Shown: positions 9,915-23,000 of the stretch, piece by piece
How the letters are laid out: the number at the start of each line of letters is the position of its first letter
Position numbering within the stretch: position 1 is the stretch's first letter
Source of the DNA: Batillaria attramentaria
Taxonomy: Eukaryota > Mollusca > Gastropoda > Batillariidae
NCBI GenBank assembly: GCA_018292915.2
Contig: JACVVK020000089.1
Location: 1,247,001-1,311,000 of the forward strand
Reading direction: 5' to 3'
Length of the DNA stretch: 64,000 bases
The notes under the pieces: model-generated
What the model saw: the letters and a program-made list of their open reading frames with translations, nothing else
Databases searched by the model: none
What the model was told of the DNA's origin: nothing
Made by a program: the position numbers and the translations under genes

Positions 9915-12900
9915 CTCTCTCTTGCTCGCTTGCTCTCTCTCTCGCAGCCATCACCACCATCATCAGCAACAACTACAGCAGTGGCAACAATACTGTTTCT
10001 ACTGTCATCACCACCAACATACCCAGCGACAATGACAGCAGCAGCAACAGTACTGCTTCTGCTTGCAATCACCACCACCATCAGCGACAGCGACAACAGT
10101 ACTGGCTCTGCCACCATCACCACCATCGCTGACAACAGTACTGGTTCTGCCGCCAACTCTGCCAACACCAACAGCAAGACAACTGATGTCAGAGACGACA
10201 TCAGCGCCAGTGACAGTAGTCTCTGTGGGAGTGGAGGTGTAGATCACTCCTGTGATTGCAGTGGTTGTGTGCCTGTAAATACGTTTGACCGTGTGACAGA
10301 AAGCCTAAAAGCGGAAATTTCGTCCCTCAGGTCTACTCTGAGTCAAAGACCCTACATTACCAAGGTCTTTGTCTGTGTGAAGCCAGACAACACTTCAAAA
10401 CAGAGCTGGATTTCATGACAACTGTGGTCAAGGATCTGCAGCAGAAGAGCTCCCAACCTAAAGTCCCTGCCAAGTCCCTGAAGAAAGCAAAGAAATCTGT
10501 GAAACCAAGTCCCCAATCTGCCAGTACTGCTGCGCCAGAGACACCCAAACCCAGCACCCCTTCCCCTTCCTCCAACAACACCGACACTGAACCCATAGAC
10601 CCACAAGCCACCAGGGACCCACCTACGGGCCAACTGAGGGAAACAGCACCGAGGAACCGTCTGATCCACAGCCAGATGATGAGTGCCAGACTTTTCTCCT
10701 CTACATGCAGACTCAGAAACTCGCATACTTGGACCCTCGGTAGGGGGAGCCGCGGTGGTCGAATGGTAGAGCTTTGGACTTCCAATGCTCGGGTCGTGAG
10801 TTCGAATCCCGGCTGGGGCCAAATATTGTGCTGGCTTTTTCATCGTTGCCCCGTCTTTGATATCACCCTTATGTGGTGGAAAAGGACGTTAAACTTCCAA
10901 ACACCCACCCACACTGGACCCTCGGTAGTGCGAGGCCTCCATGAGAAAAAAGATAGCAGTGTCGACAGAGAAATTAAGCACAATTTATTTCCATCTCGGG
11001 ACTTGACAGAGCAGCCTTCATTCAGCGTTTGAACGGGACACAACCCAACACTCGCTTGAAAACTGTGATCATTCATATAGGAATGAACGACTGTAAACGC
11101 TGTCGTGGATTTGCCAAGACTGCGTGGTGTGGAGTACTTAATTCCATCAAACGCTGCTTCCCCCAGGTCACCATCTTCATGTCATCTGTTCTACCTTACA
11201 ATGGTAACCACCACCACTATATCATGTCTGTCACCGATACCAATGCCTGCCTGTATGACATGTGCACTGCAACGAAGGCTCACTTCATTGACCTGTCATA
11301 CTGCACACAGACAAGCGAACTCAAGACTGGCTTGTACAGGGTCACCGATGCCATCCATCCAAACAAGACGGGCACAAGCAGGCTGGCAGTGGGTATCAAG
11401 TGGGCTTACTCCACCCCGCTACATCAGTCCTGCTTCATGTCACGTAAACCCCGATCTAGCCAGGACAACAGACGTAATGACAACATGGGGCCACGTCATC
11501 TTCTGCAACCACACCTCCCTCACAGCTACAGCCCCTCCCATGCTCCCAGAGACAGACAAGCACCAGAAGTACAGTCATCACCCCCCTCATGCCTCCCCAC
11601 CCTTATGCACAGTTTACGGGAACCCCCCCCCCCCCCCCCCCCCCCAATGCCGTGGAGTTGATGTACACCCCAGAGCAAGTGTCCCTCCTACAGGATAAAT
11701 AGAGACAAGAGGACGCTGGTCAACAGCATCAGCACTATACACATGACAGCCTGGACCAGTCACCTGTGTACGACCATCAAAGATGGCAGCTCCCCTCTCC
11801 TCCTCCTGGCAACTTCTGTCAACACCACACACATGACAGTTGCCAGAATTACCCTGTGCCTGTGTTTCAAAACCCCAGTGCAGCAATGGCAATACAACCA
11901 CAGTCACACCATTACACATCAGCACCCTATTTCACACAGCCATTTGGACAGTGGCCATAGTTAACCCCTCCTACATGTATCAGAGCGTGGTAAAGTGTGC
12001 TATTGACTCGCAATACTGATGTTACTTGTGACATGTGTTTATTACGTTCCGAGTGTCAAAAGTAGGACTTCATGGAGTTTTCGTTTTGCGGTGTTATCAA
12101 ATAGACATTGCTGTACACCTGTAGTGACGTTGAACTTTGCGCGAGGTAAAGCAGTTTGTATACTCTGCCCCGGATTAGGTGGTATTCTGTCTGACTGACC
12201 CCCATCGATGAGTGCATCCTTGCCGTTGGAGATGGGGCTTGTGTGTCTCCATGACCCCGAGAGCTATGCTGGCGGGAGATTCGTCTCCTGGTAGGGCCAC
12301 CCATGCTGGACAGGTCGAAGGGTAGAGGCCAGACGAAGGGCACTCACTGGTCCTCCAGGTTGGGGGTTTGAGTAGGGCTAACAACCCAACTCTTTAAAAA
12401 AAAAACTGTTACAGAAACTACAACCACAGATCTACAACGCAACTTGGTCCAGGAAGAGTCCTCTCTAGTAGAGCCCATGACGCGAGCTGGTGAAAGCCCT
12501 CGGGAAGCCAGTGCGCCGACTACTCTTCTGACGGCCAAGACCAAAGCCAGGATAGGGACCTGGAACATCCGAACCCTATACGAAACAGGAAAGACAGCAC
12601 AAGTGAGTCAAGAAATGCATAGATACGATCTGAAGCTGCTCGGCCTATGTGAGACAAGATGGACAGGAACAGGACGCACACGACTCCCTTCCGGAGACAC
12701 CATCCTCTACTCCGGACACGAAGACGGCCAGCCACACATGCATGGAGTAGCGTTGCTGATGACACCTGAAGCAACACAAGCACTATTGTCCTGGGAACCA
12801 GTGTCACCAAGGATCCTGAGCGCCAGATTCAATTCCAAGGGCAGGAAAGTCACCATCCTCCAGTGCTACGCCCCCACCAACGTGGCGGACGAGGAAGAAA

Positions 12901-15900
12901 AGGAGAACTTCTATGAGCAGCTCCAAGCCATCCTGGACAAAGCACCGAGAAGAGACCTGAAGATCCTCATGGGAGACCTCAACGCCAAAGTGGGCACCGA
13001 CAACACAGACAGAGAACTCATCATGGGCAAACATGGAACAGGGACACAGAACGAGAACGGAGAGCTCTTCACAGAATTCTGCACCACCAACGACCTGGTC
13101 ATCGGAGGCACCATCTTCCCACACAAGAACATCCACAAAACCACCTGGACATCACCGGACGGAAGAACTGTAAACCAGATCGACCACATCACCATCGGCA
13201 GAAAGTGGCGAAGAAGCTTGCTGGACGTCCGAGCAAAGCGGGGAGCTGATGCAGCCTCAGACCATCACCTCGTCATTGCAGCGATCAAGATCAAGCTGAA
13301 GGCCTACAGAGACCAGGCGGACAGACCATCTCACAAGTACAACGTGCACAGTCTGAAGGAGAGCGTCAAGACCAACGCCTTCAGGTGTGAGCTGAGGAAC
13401 AGATTCAGCGCTCTTGACACACTACCTGAAGAGACAATCGAGGAGCACTGGCATTACCTGCGAGAAACCTGGACAGCAACATGCAAGAAAGTGCTGGGAA
13501 AGAAGACGAGACAACACAAAGAGTGGCTTACATCTGACACCTGGGACCTCATCACAGAGAGAAAACGCCTGAAAGACCTGATCAACCACACTGACGACCA
13601 AGACGACAAGCGCTACCTGCAGGCTCAATACTGGGACGTCAACCGGCAGGTCAAGAGGAGCGCAAGGAACGACAAGAGGAACTTCATCAACGACCTCACA
13701 GAAGAAGCAGAAACAGCAGCAGGACAACGGAACATGAAACGGCTCTACGAAATAACAAGGACACTCTCTGGGAAAAATAACAACCCCACCAGACCAGTCA
13801 AAGACAAGAACGGACAAATCATCACCAAAGAGGAAGACCAAAGGACAAGGTGGGCTGAACACTTCAAGGAAACGCTCAACAGGCCTCCACCACCAGTCCC
13901 ACCAGACACACCACCGGCAGCCCAGCTACTCGACATCAGCACCAACCCCCCTACCAAGACCGAGATCATCAAAGCCATCAAGTCCCTCAAGTCTGGCAAA
14001 GCAGCAGGCCCCGACGGCATACCACCAGAAGCCCTCAAGGCCGACATCCAGACCTCCACCGACATGCTGCACCCGCTCCTGAGGAAGATCTGGGAGAACG
14101 AGAGCGTGCCACAAGACTGGAAGAAGGGACACCTGGTAAAGCTGCCAAAGAAAGGGGACCTCTCATCCTGTAGCAACTGGCGAGGCATCATGCTCCTGTC
14201 CATACCAGGGAAGGTTCTCACCAGGATCATCCTGGAGAGGCTGAAGACCGCGCTGGACAAGACACTCCGGGAGGAACAGGCAGGATTCCGCAACGACCGA
14301 TCCTGCACTGATCACATAGCCACGATGAGGATCATCATCGAGCAGTCCCTGGAGTGGCAGACCCCTCTGTACAGCACCTTCGTTGACTTCCAGAAGGCGT
14401 TCGACAGTGTTGACAGGGAGGTCATCTGGAAGCTGATGTCTCACTACGGTTTTCCACCAAAGTTTGTCAACATCATCCGACAGCTGTACGAAGATGCCAC
14501 CTGCCAGGTAATCCACGACGGGAAACTGACAGAACCATTCACAGTACGGACCGGCGTTCGTCAAGGCTGCATCCTCTCACCCACAATCTTCCTGATGGTG
14601 GTCGACTGGGTCATGAGGCAAGCTACCGATGGCAAGAGGACAGGGATCCAGTGGACCTTCAGCAAACAGCTCGAGGACCTGGATTTTGCGGATGACATCG
14701 CCCTCCTCTCCCACAAACAACAAGATGCGCAGGAGAAGCTGAACAGAGTCGCCGAAGAAGCTGAGAAGACCGGCCTCAAGATCAACATCAGCAAGACCGA
14801 AGTCATGAGAGTCAACCACAAACAGCACGACCCCATCCAGCTGCACCAGGAAGACATCAAAGAGGTGGACAAGTTCGTCTACCTCGGCAGCGTTGTCAGC
14901 AAGGATGGAGGAACGGACGAGGACATCAAGAGCCGCACCAACAAAGCCAGACATGCCTTTCGCACTCTACGCCCCATCTGGAGATCCACAGCCCTATCCC
15001 TGCGAAACAAGATCCGGATCTTCAACTCAAATGTGAAGTCGGTCCTACTCTATGGCTCGGAGACATGGCGCACCACCAAGACAAGCTCCCACAAGCTGCA
15101 AACCTTCATCAACAGATGCCTCCGCAACATTCTCAACATCAGATACCCACTGGTGATCACCAACCAAGACCTCTGGGAGGGAACAAGACAGGTCCCCATC
15201 GAGCAGGAGATCAAGAAAAGGAAATGGGGATGGATCGGACACACTCTGCGAAAATCAACATCAAATGTCACCAGGCAGTCCTTTGACTGGAACCCCCAGG
15301 GAAAGCGCAAAGTGGGCCGACCGAAGCAGACCTGGCGGAGGAGTACGGACGCTGAAGCCAAGGCCGCCGGAACGACGTGGGCCGAACTAAAGAGGGCATC
15401 CCAGAACCGAGTGCGCTGGCGGAGTGTGGTTGCAGCCCTATGTTCCCCAGGGAATAAAGAGGATTAAACTAAACTAACTAAACTGTCTGACTGACAGTTG
15501 TATTAAGTGACAGGAACACTTCGCATTTTCAGTGGTCTGTTCTTAGACACTGCTTTATTCCTGTTCCAATTTGATTCTACATTAACTTTTTTCTTCTTAG
15601 TTTATTTCCTTTGTGGTTTTCATCTTATCTATCTCGTTTTCATCCACGAGTATAGGTTAAATCTTTTATTCATACACATTTAGCCTGTTCAGTAAATCTT
15701 CCTACGGACCCTCTCTGCTGAGACTCTCTTGTCACAGTGTGTAGTGTTGGGTTTGCAGAAAAATCATTAGCTAACACTTGCGGGCCTTATTTCACTTGAA
15801 TATCGGTCGCAGGAGTGTTGTAGTGCTAGCATACTTTACTGGTTTTTTATGTATTTTTTTCTATTTTGTATTTGTCACAGTGTGTCAAACACACCATTTA

Positions 15901-18900
15901 CATATTACTTACTTACTTACTTAGGCCCTTGGCTCCACGTGGAGCATAGGCCATCGACAACCCTTCGCCATCGCACTCTGTTCTGGGCTAGTCTTGCCAC
16001 TCCAGTCCAGTTGGTACCCTGCTTACATAGCTCTGCCTCAGTGTCCCGCCTCCAGCTGTTGCGAGGCCGGCCTCTCTTCCTTTTCCCCTGCGGGTTCCAT
16101 GTCAGGGCTTGGCGTGTGGTGCTGGATGCTGGCTTCCTGAGGGTGTGTCCAATCCAGCCCCACTTCCTCCGCAGGATCTGCTTGGCCACTGGTTCCTGCC
16201 CCGCTCGCTCCCACAGCTCTTCATTCCGGATCTTCTCTGGCCATCGGATGTTGAAGATGCGCCTCAGACAGGTGTTGAGAAATGTCTGGATCTTCTGCTG
16301 CATCGTCTTCGTTGTCCTCCATGTTTCGCATCCGTAGAGCAGAACTGACTTCACGTTGGAGTTGAAGATGCGAAGTTTGGTTCTTATGCTGACAACTTTG
16401 GATGCCCAGACGTTCTTCAGCATGACCATTGCTGCCCTTGCCTTGCCGATTCTGGCTGTGACGTCTCGGTCTGTGCCTCCCTGTCCATCAACCACACTCC
16501 CCAGGTAGACAAAAGACTCCACCTCCCTGATGGGCTCTCCACCGACTGTGACTGGTGTGTTGGCAGTGGTGTTGATCTTCATCAGCTCGGTTTTCTTCCT
16601 GTTGATCTTGAGCCCTGTTCCGGCTGATGTGGCTTCCAGGCACGTAGTCTTGTCCTGCATCTGGCTGTGGCTGTGAGACAGGAGCGCCAGGTCGTCCGCG
16701 AAGTCGAGGTCATCCAGCTGCGTCCAGAGTGTCCACTGTATCCCGTTTTTCCTGCCTGCTGTAGTGGTCTTCATGATCCAGTCGATGACCAGGAGGAAGA
16801 GAAACGGGGACAACAGGCATCCCTGGCGGACTCCGGTCTTCACCTCGAAGCTTTCTGACAACTGGCCGGCATGGGCAATCCTGCAGCTCATGTCTTGGTA
16901 GGTGCACTGGATCAGGGAGATGATCTTCCCGGGAACTCCATAGTGCCTTAGCAGCTTCCACAGCGCCTCTCTGTCTACACTGTCGAAGGCCTTCTCATAG
17001 TCTATGAAGTTGATGTAGAGGGGGGAGTTCCACTCCAGTGACTGCTCCACAATGATGCGTAGGCTGGCAATCTGGTCAGCGCAGGACCTGTTCCTGCGAA
17101 AGCCTGCCTGCTGGTCTCGGAGCATGGGGTCGACTGCCTCTCTCATCCTCTCCAGTAGAATTCTGTTGAGAACCTTGCCTGGCACTGACAGGAGCATGAT
17201 CCCTCGGTAGTTGCTGCAGTCCCTGAGGTCCCCTTTCTTTGGCAGCTTGATGACGATCCCTTCTTTCCACTGGGCTGGCACCTCTTCCTTCTCCCAGATC
17301 TTGCTGAACAGGCTGTGCAGCATGTTGACGGCTGTCTCTGTGTCTGCTTTAATGGCTTCTGCTGGTATCTCGTCCGGCCCTGCAGCTTTCCCATTTTTCA
17401 GTGTCATGATGGCTTTCCTGATCTCCGCCTTAGAGGGCTTGTCGCAGTTGATGGGTAGTTCTGTCTCAGCTGGTGGGATGTGTGGTGGTGTTTCAGGGAT
17501 GGGGCGATTTAACAGCTCCCTGAAGTGTTCTGCCCATCGCTTCAGCTGTTCCTCAGTTGTTGTCAGTGGGTGCCCGTTCTTGTCCTTCACTGGTTTGTCT
17601 GTCTGCTGAAATTTGCCCGCGAGCTTCTTGGTCACCTGGTACAGGTCTTTTAGATTCCCTTGTCGGGCTGCTTCCTCTGCTTGACTGGCCAGGTTGTCGA
17701 TGTAGTCCCTCTTGTCCTTCCTGGTGCTCCTCTTCACTTCTCTGTCAGCTGCTGTGTATTCCTCTTGTGCCTTTGCCTTAGCTCTTCTTGTTCGGCTCGT
17801 GTTCAGTGCAGTTTTCTTCTCTTTCCTAACTTCCAGCTTCTGGATGGTATCAGCAGAGATCCATTCCTTATGTTGGGTCTTTCTCTTGCCAAGGACCTCT
17901 TCGCATGTGTCGTGCCAGAGTTTCTTGCTGTGTTCCCACTGTGTCTCGATGTCCATTTCACTGTCTTCTATCAGGTCTTGCAGTGGCTGGAACCTGTTGG
18001 AAAGGCTGATCCGGAATGCAGCTTGTGTGTCTGTGTTCCTGAGAAGTCCAACGTTGTACCTGGTCCGTGTGCTGTTGGCGTTGGTGTGCCTCTTAAGCCG
18101 AAGTCTCAATGTTGTTGCAAGAAGGTGGTGGTCTGATGATACATCGGCACCCCTCATCACGCGCACATCCCGCCACGATCTCCTGAACTTCCGGCTGATG
18201 CAGATGTGATCAATCTGGTTCTCCGTGACATGGTCCGGCGATCTCCATGTGGCCTTGTGGATGCGCTTGTGTGGGAAGATGCTGCCTCCTATCACTAGCT
18301 GGTTCAGGGCACAAAAGTCTGCAAAGCGCTCGCCATTTTCGTTCATCTGTCCCAGTCCGTGTGTTCCCATGGTGTCCTCATAGCCTGTGTTGTCTGATCC
18401 AATCTTGGCGTTGAAGTCTCCAATCAGTATGGTCATGTCCTTGGCTCCTCCTCTATCTATCACTGTCTGCAGTTGTTGGTAGAAGTCATCTTTTTTCTCC
18501 TCTTCCGCATCATTGGTGGGAGCGTAGCACTGGATGATGTTCAGCTTGATGTCTTTTTTCTTGGTGATGAATTTGGCTGTGATGATGCGGGAGTTGACAG
18601 GTTCCCAGCCGATGAGTGCCCGCTGTGCCTCCGGTGCCAGCATCAGGGCCACGCCCTCAGTGTGGGGGGCTCCATCCTCTGTGTGTCCAGAGTACAGCAA
18701 TTGCTCTCCTGATGAAAATCTCAGCTGTCCTGTCTGTAGCCACCTTGTCTCACTCAGTCCCAGTACTCCTATCTTGTAGTTCTTCATCTCTCTTGCTACT
18801 TGTATGGTCCTTCCTACTTCATACATTGTCCTGATGTTCCATGTGGCTACTCTCGTTGTTGTCCTGGGTGTTAGAAGGGGGGTCGGCCTTGCAGCTTCCT

Positions 18901-20064
18901 TTCGGCTTTCACTGCAATGCGTCATAGGTCTCCGGGATGGAGACCCTTCCTCGCCCAGGTGAATGTCTCGGTTTGTTGCTGTCGATGCTTCAGTAACTTA
19001 GTGTTTTTTACAGGTAGGGCTGTTAACCCTACGCAAACCCGTTTAGCCTCTTGGAGAGGTGGTCCACATTCGTCTGACCTCTACCCTTCGACCTGTCCAG
19101 CTTGGGTGACCCTGCCAGGAGCATGTGCTCCTGCTGGCATAGTTCTCTGGGTCATTGAGGTACACAAGCCACTACCCCACGACAAGGGTTGGACCATGTA
19201 GGGATTTACATATTGGCCATATAAATGTCTGTCATCTGTATAACAAAGTCGCTGATCTGTGTGCTTTTGGGTCAGCTCGCTCCTTTTCACTTGTTTGGAG
19301 TCTCAGTTGAACTCTAACGTAAGTGATGACTCAATCTCTTTCAACGATTTCTCTATCCTAAGCCGTGATGCAGAACATCCAGGCCACACTTGAATAACAG
19401 TTTATGTTCATGAGTCAATTGTAAATATTACCTGCAGGCAAAAAAAACCTTGAGTCAAAAACGGTGGAAAGTGTTTGGGTTGACATAAAGGCCTACAAAT
19501 CAGCACCTCTACTGGTCAGTTTTACATATATAGAAACCCATCTTCACCACTTCACTGTCTTCAGTGGTACGATGATTTTACTTTGATGCTTGATGAAGCA
19601 AAATGTTGCAGCTCTGAAATCTTATAACTAGGTGGCTTAAATATCAATACATTCACACCTAACCCAGCATGGGAATGTACTACATCTCCCTTCGGTTTAA
19701 AACAATTAATACAGCTGCCAGGGTGTCTCGATCCCACTTCAACATATTAGGCGTTAAGCCCTAAATAACTAACCAACCATGTTAGGCACAGTTGGTCAGC
19801 CTCCTTGTTTAAAAACAGCCTCTTCAAATTTCTATTAGCCAACAAATAACAAGTATTGATTAAAAAGCAGGTACCATACGTTTGCATATATATATAGTAG
19901 ACATGCTAGTTCATGCATGCGGTAATATGTGTGTGTGTGTGTGTAAAGTTTCATGTTACAGTTTAAGTATGTTCGATCAGTTTGTTTGTTTTTCAAAACG
20001 GCAAGTGAGAAAATTGGTCACAAGACCAAAACTTCCACCATTTTCAAATAAAGTTATTTAAATT

Positions 20065-20095
<31 letters not shown>

Positions 20096-23000
20096 AACAT
20101 GAAGCTTTACATAGTCATGTGCCCCCCTCCCCCTCACCTCCCCACCCCCTCCCCCCGACCCACAGTCATGCAGTCAACTCGTTCACTCTGTGTGGGCATC
20201 CACACGCATGCTCTGTCACAACTTTCAAACAGCTCTTCAAATATTTTCTGTCACAGGATGTTTCGATCACTCTAAATAAACAAATACATACATAAAAGCC
20301 TGGTATCAATATCTTTTTGTCCTTGCCTACACTAGCACAATTTTTAGCTAATTATTGATAACTAAGAAACAATTGAATAATAAACAAAATCATGTTAAGT
20401 CAGTGTCGGCCCTTCTATATTGTTTTTCTTCCTTTGCTGAACAGGTCCCCGCTCACTCCAACGCATACGCAGTCAAAGGAGAGCACTAATGGAGGAAAGG
20501 GAGAGATTGCAACAAGAAAATGTACAGGGGGATCAGGTGAATGCACAGGAGGCTCAGACGATTGCCCCTATTAACTTCAAGGCTTCCGTCACTGCCAACT
20601 GTGACTGCCGCCTGGTGATGCCACCTGCGGAAGCGGTGCTGCATCCCTGTCCGCTCCCTAGCATTGAATATCCAGCTGTCAACATCACCAGGATTCACTC
20701 TGTGCGCGAAATGATGCCACCAACATGCAGCGTGGAGTGGACCATGAGAACCAGATCATGCTACATGCCCTGGGCGTCGGTAGAGAGCAAGTACTTCACT
20801 TACCCGCTCCACATGGCAGCGGCTGCAGGCGACACAGCCACTTGCCGACAACTGCTGAAAAGGAGGGTGGACGTTCAGGCCTTGGATTCTGAACACAACA
20901 CTCCGCTCATTATGGCTGCAGGTACATTGACAGTTTATTTATCATTGGTGGTCGTTGTAAATTTCAGCCAAGTACATGCACTCTGATCCAGTAAGAAGTA
21001 GACTCCAGAGTGCAGTCCCTTTTAGGCGGGTTGTTTAAGGGGTATTATCTCTTGAACTTCCCTGAAGTGCTTTTTTGCTGATCTTTTGAGATTTTGAGGT
21101 TGTCGTCGCCTAAGATATTCAGTATTGTTTTTTTATTGTTTGTTTGTTTGTTTAGTGTTGTATTTTTCTCCTGCTATGTCGCTCTCTCGGTGCACTCGCA
21201 GAGAAGACACGGGATACAACAGGCTGGAACTCCAATACTTTATTAACAGAAGATGCGCAAGAACAAACTCATGAAAGAGGAAGAACCCAGAACGCTGTGC
21301 AGTGCTGCTTATATACTAACAGGTCAGATCTAGAACATTCTGCAACATACTGGCAAGTACGGAATCTTTCCGCGGTTACGTAATCTGCTGACGTTACTGC
21401 ACTCGCATGTTCTGGGATGGTCTAGAAATTTCCATCGAAATGCAGTGACTTTTCGCGATCTCTACAACACCTCCCTACCAAAATTGTTGTTTCACAACAA
21501 ACTTCAACAACAAAGTCTGTCTCTGGGTTTTGGTGTTCTTTTGGATCGTCTGGGGTTGTCTGGACCATACTCTGGATCAGGTGGCTTGGTCCTGGGCAGT
21601 CGTGGTCTGCTCTGGTTCTGTGTCGGTGGCACATTCTCCAGAATCTCCATCGGATGGTCGATCGGGAGCTCAGAGGCATCTGCTGAATCACCAGGTTCGC
21701 TGTCCTCTTCAGAAGCGTAACGTGGGCGCAACTGTTCCCAGTGTCGTCTCCAAACTGGGCCACGAGGAACTACCTTGACGTTGAAACAGCGAGTACCCGT
21801 AGACTTCTTGACCACTGCTGGTACCCATCTGGGCTGCTTGGCATGGTGAGGTCCATAGTACAGTGCGTATACTGGATCTCCAGCCTTGTATTGCCTGGTC
21901 ACCTTGGCGACACCTCCTGGGTCCGGAGTCACCTGAGTTTTAGATGCCTCCTTGGATTGCTTGCCCTGAGCTATGTGTGCTGGCGAGGGAAGCAAAGTGT
22001 CGATCCTTGTCCGAATCTGTCTGGACATCAAGAGTTCACTCGGAGAGAATCCGCAGGATGTCGGCATTCTCCGGTACTGCATAAGAAACTCTTGAAGTGC
22101 TCGCTTCGGGGGCAGAGAAGACTTCCTGAGAGCTTGCTTGAAAGTCTGCACCAGCCGTTCTGCAGCTCCATTGGTAGCAGGGTGATAGGGCGCTCCTGTC
22201 AGGTGCGTGATCCCACGTTCCTTGCACCAGCTCTGGAACTCTTCAGAAACAAAGGTGGTTGCATTGTCGGAGACCAACGTGTGTGGGTATCCGAAGTGAG
22301 CGAAGTCTTCTTCCAGCAGGTCTAGAGTAGCTCTAGTGGACGTGGATGACGTTGGGTGGATGCATGGGTACTTTGAGTAAGCATCCGTGATCACCAGCCA
22401 GTTGGTGCCCATGAAGTTGATGGCGTGGTCCAAGTGAACTCGGCTCCATGGCTTCTCTGGTAACATCCAGGGATGAACTGGTGGTTTGGATGGCTTGTTT
22501 TGATGTTCGCCGCATGAGTCACATCGTCGACTCGTCATCTCTATTGCAGCGTCGATACCGGGCCAGTATACTGCAGTTCTTGCCAACTGCTTCATGCGTT
22601 CCATGCCGAAGTGTCCGATGTGCAGAAGATCAAGGATCTTGGGCTGCAGGCTTTGTGGAATCACAACTCTTGTACCATAGATGAGGCATCCGTGGCAGAT
22701 ACTGAGAGAATCTGTCAACTTCTGGAACTTTCTGACTTCTTCGTTGATCTCAGCGTGCTTCAGCGGCCACCCTTCGCGCACGTAGCGCATCACTGTAGCT
22801 ATCACTGGATCTTTGCCTGACTCTTGACGAAGGATGTTGGAGTCGAAGGGTTTGACTTGAAGACTGAGAACTCGGATGGCGCACACCATGTCCGTGTCTT
22901 CCCCACTCTCCTCCCTGTCAAAGTCGATGTCGTCTCCAGAAGGCAAGCGACTGAGGGCATCTGCATTGCCGTGATCTGCAGTTTTCCGGTACTCGATCGT

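Noticed and set aside
9812..10418. Ser/His/Thr-rich secreted protein
   Set aside because: The frames arise from CT and CAN repeats in all three phases. Only the stretch after about 10285 looks like decayed LINE ORF1.
10744..10820. tRNA gene (also at 29421, 48898 and the minus strand at 2900 and 45400)
   Set aside because: The A and B boxes are good, but the acceptor stem does not close and the same unique body follows in each copy, so these are SINE heads.
12477..15467. Host gene for craniofacial development protein 2
   Set aside because: That name is often attached to RTE-type LINE proteins. The target duplication, tail and second related copy show a retrotransposon.
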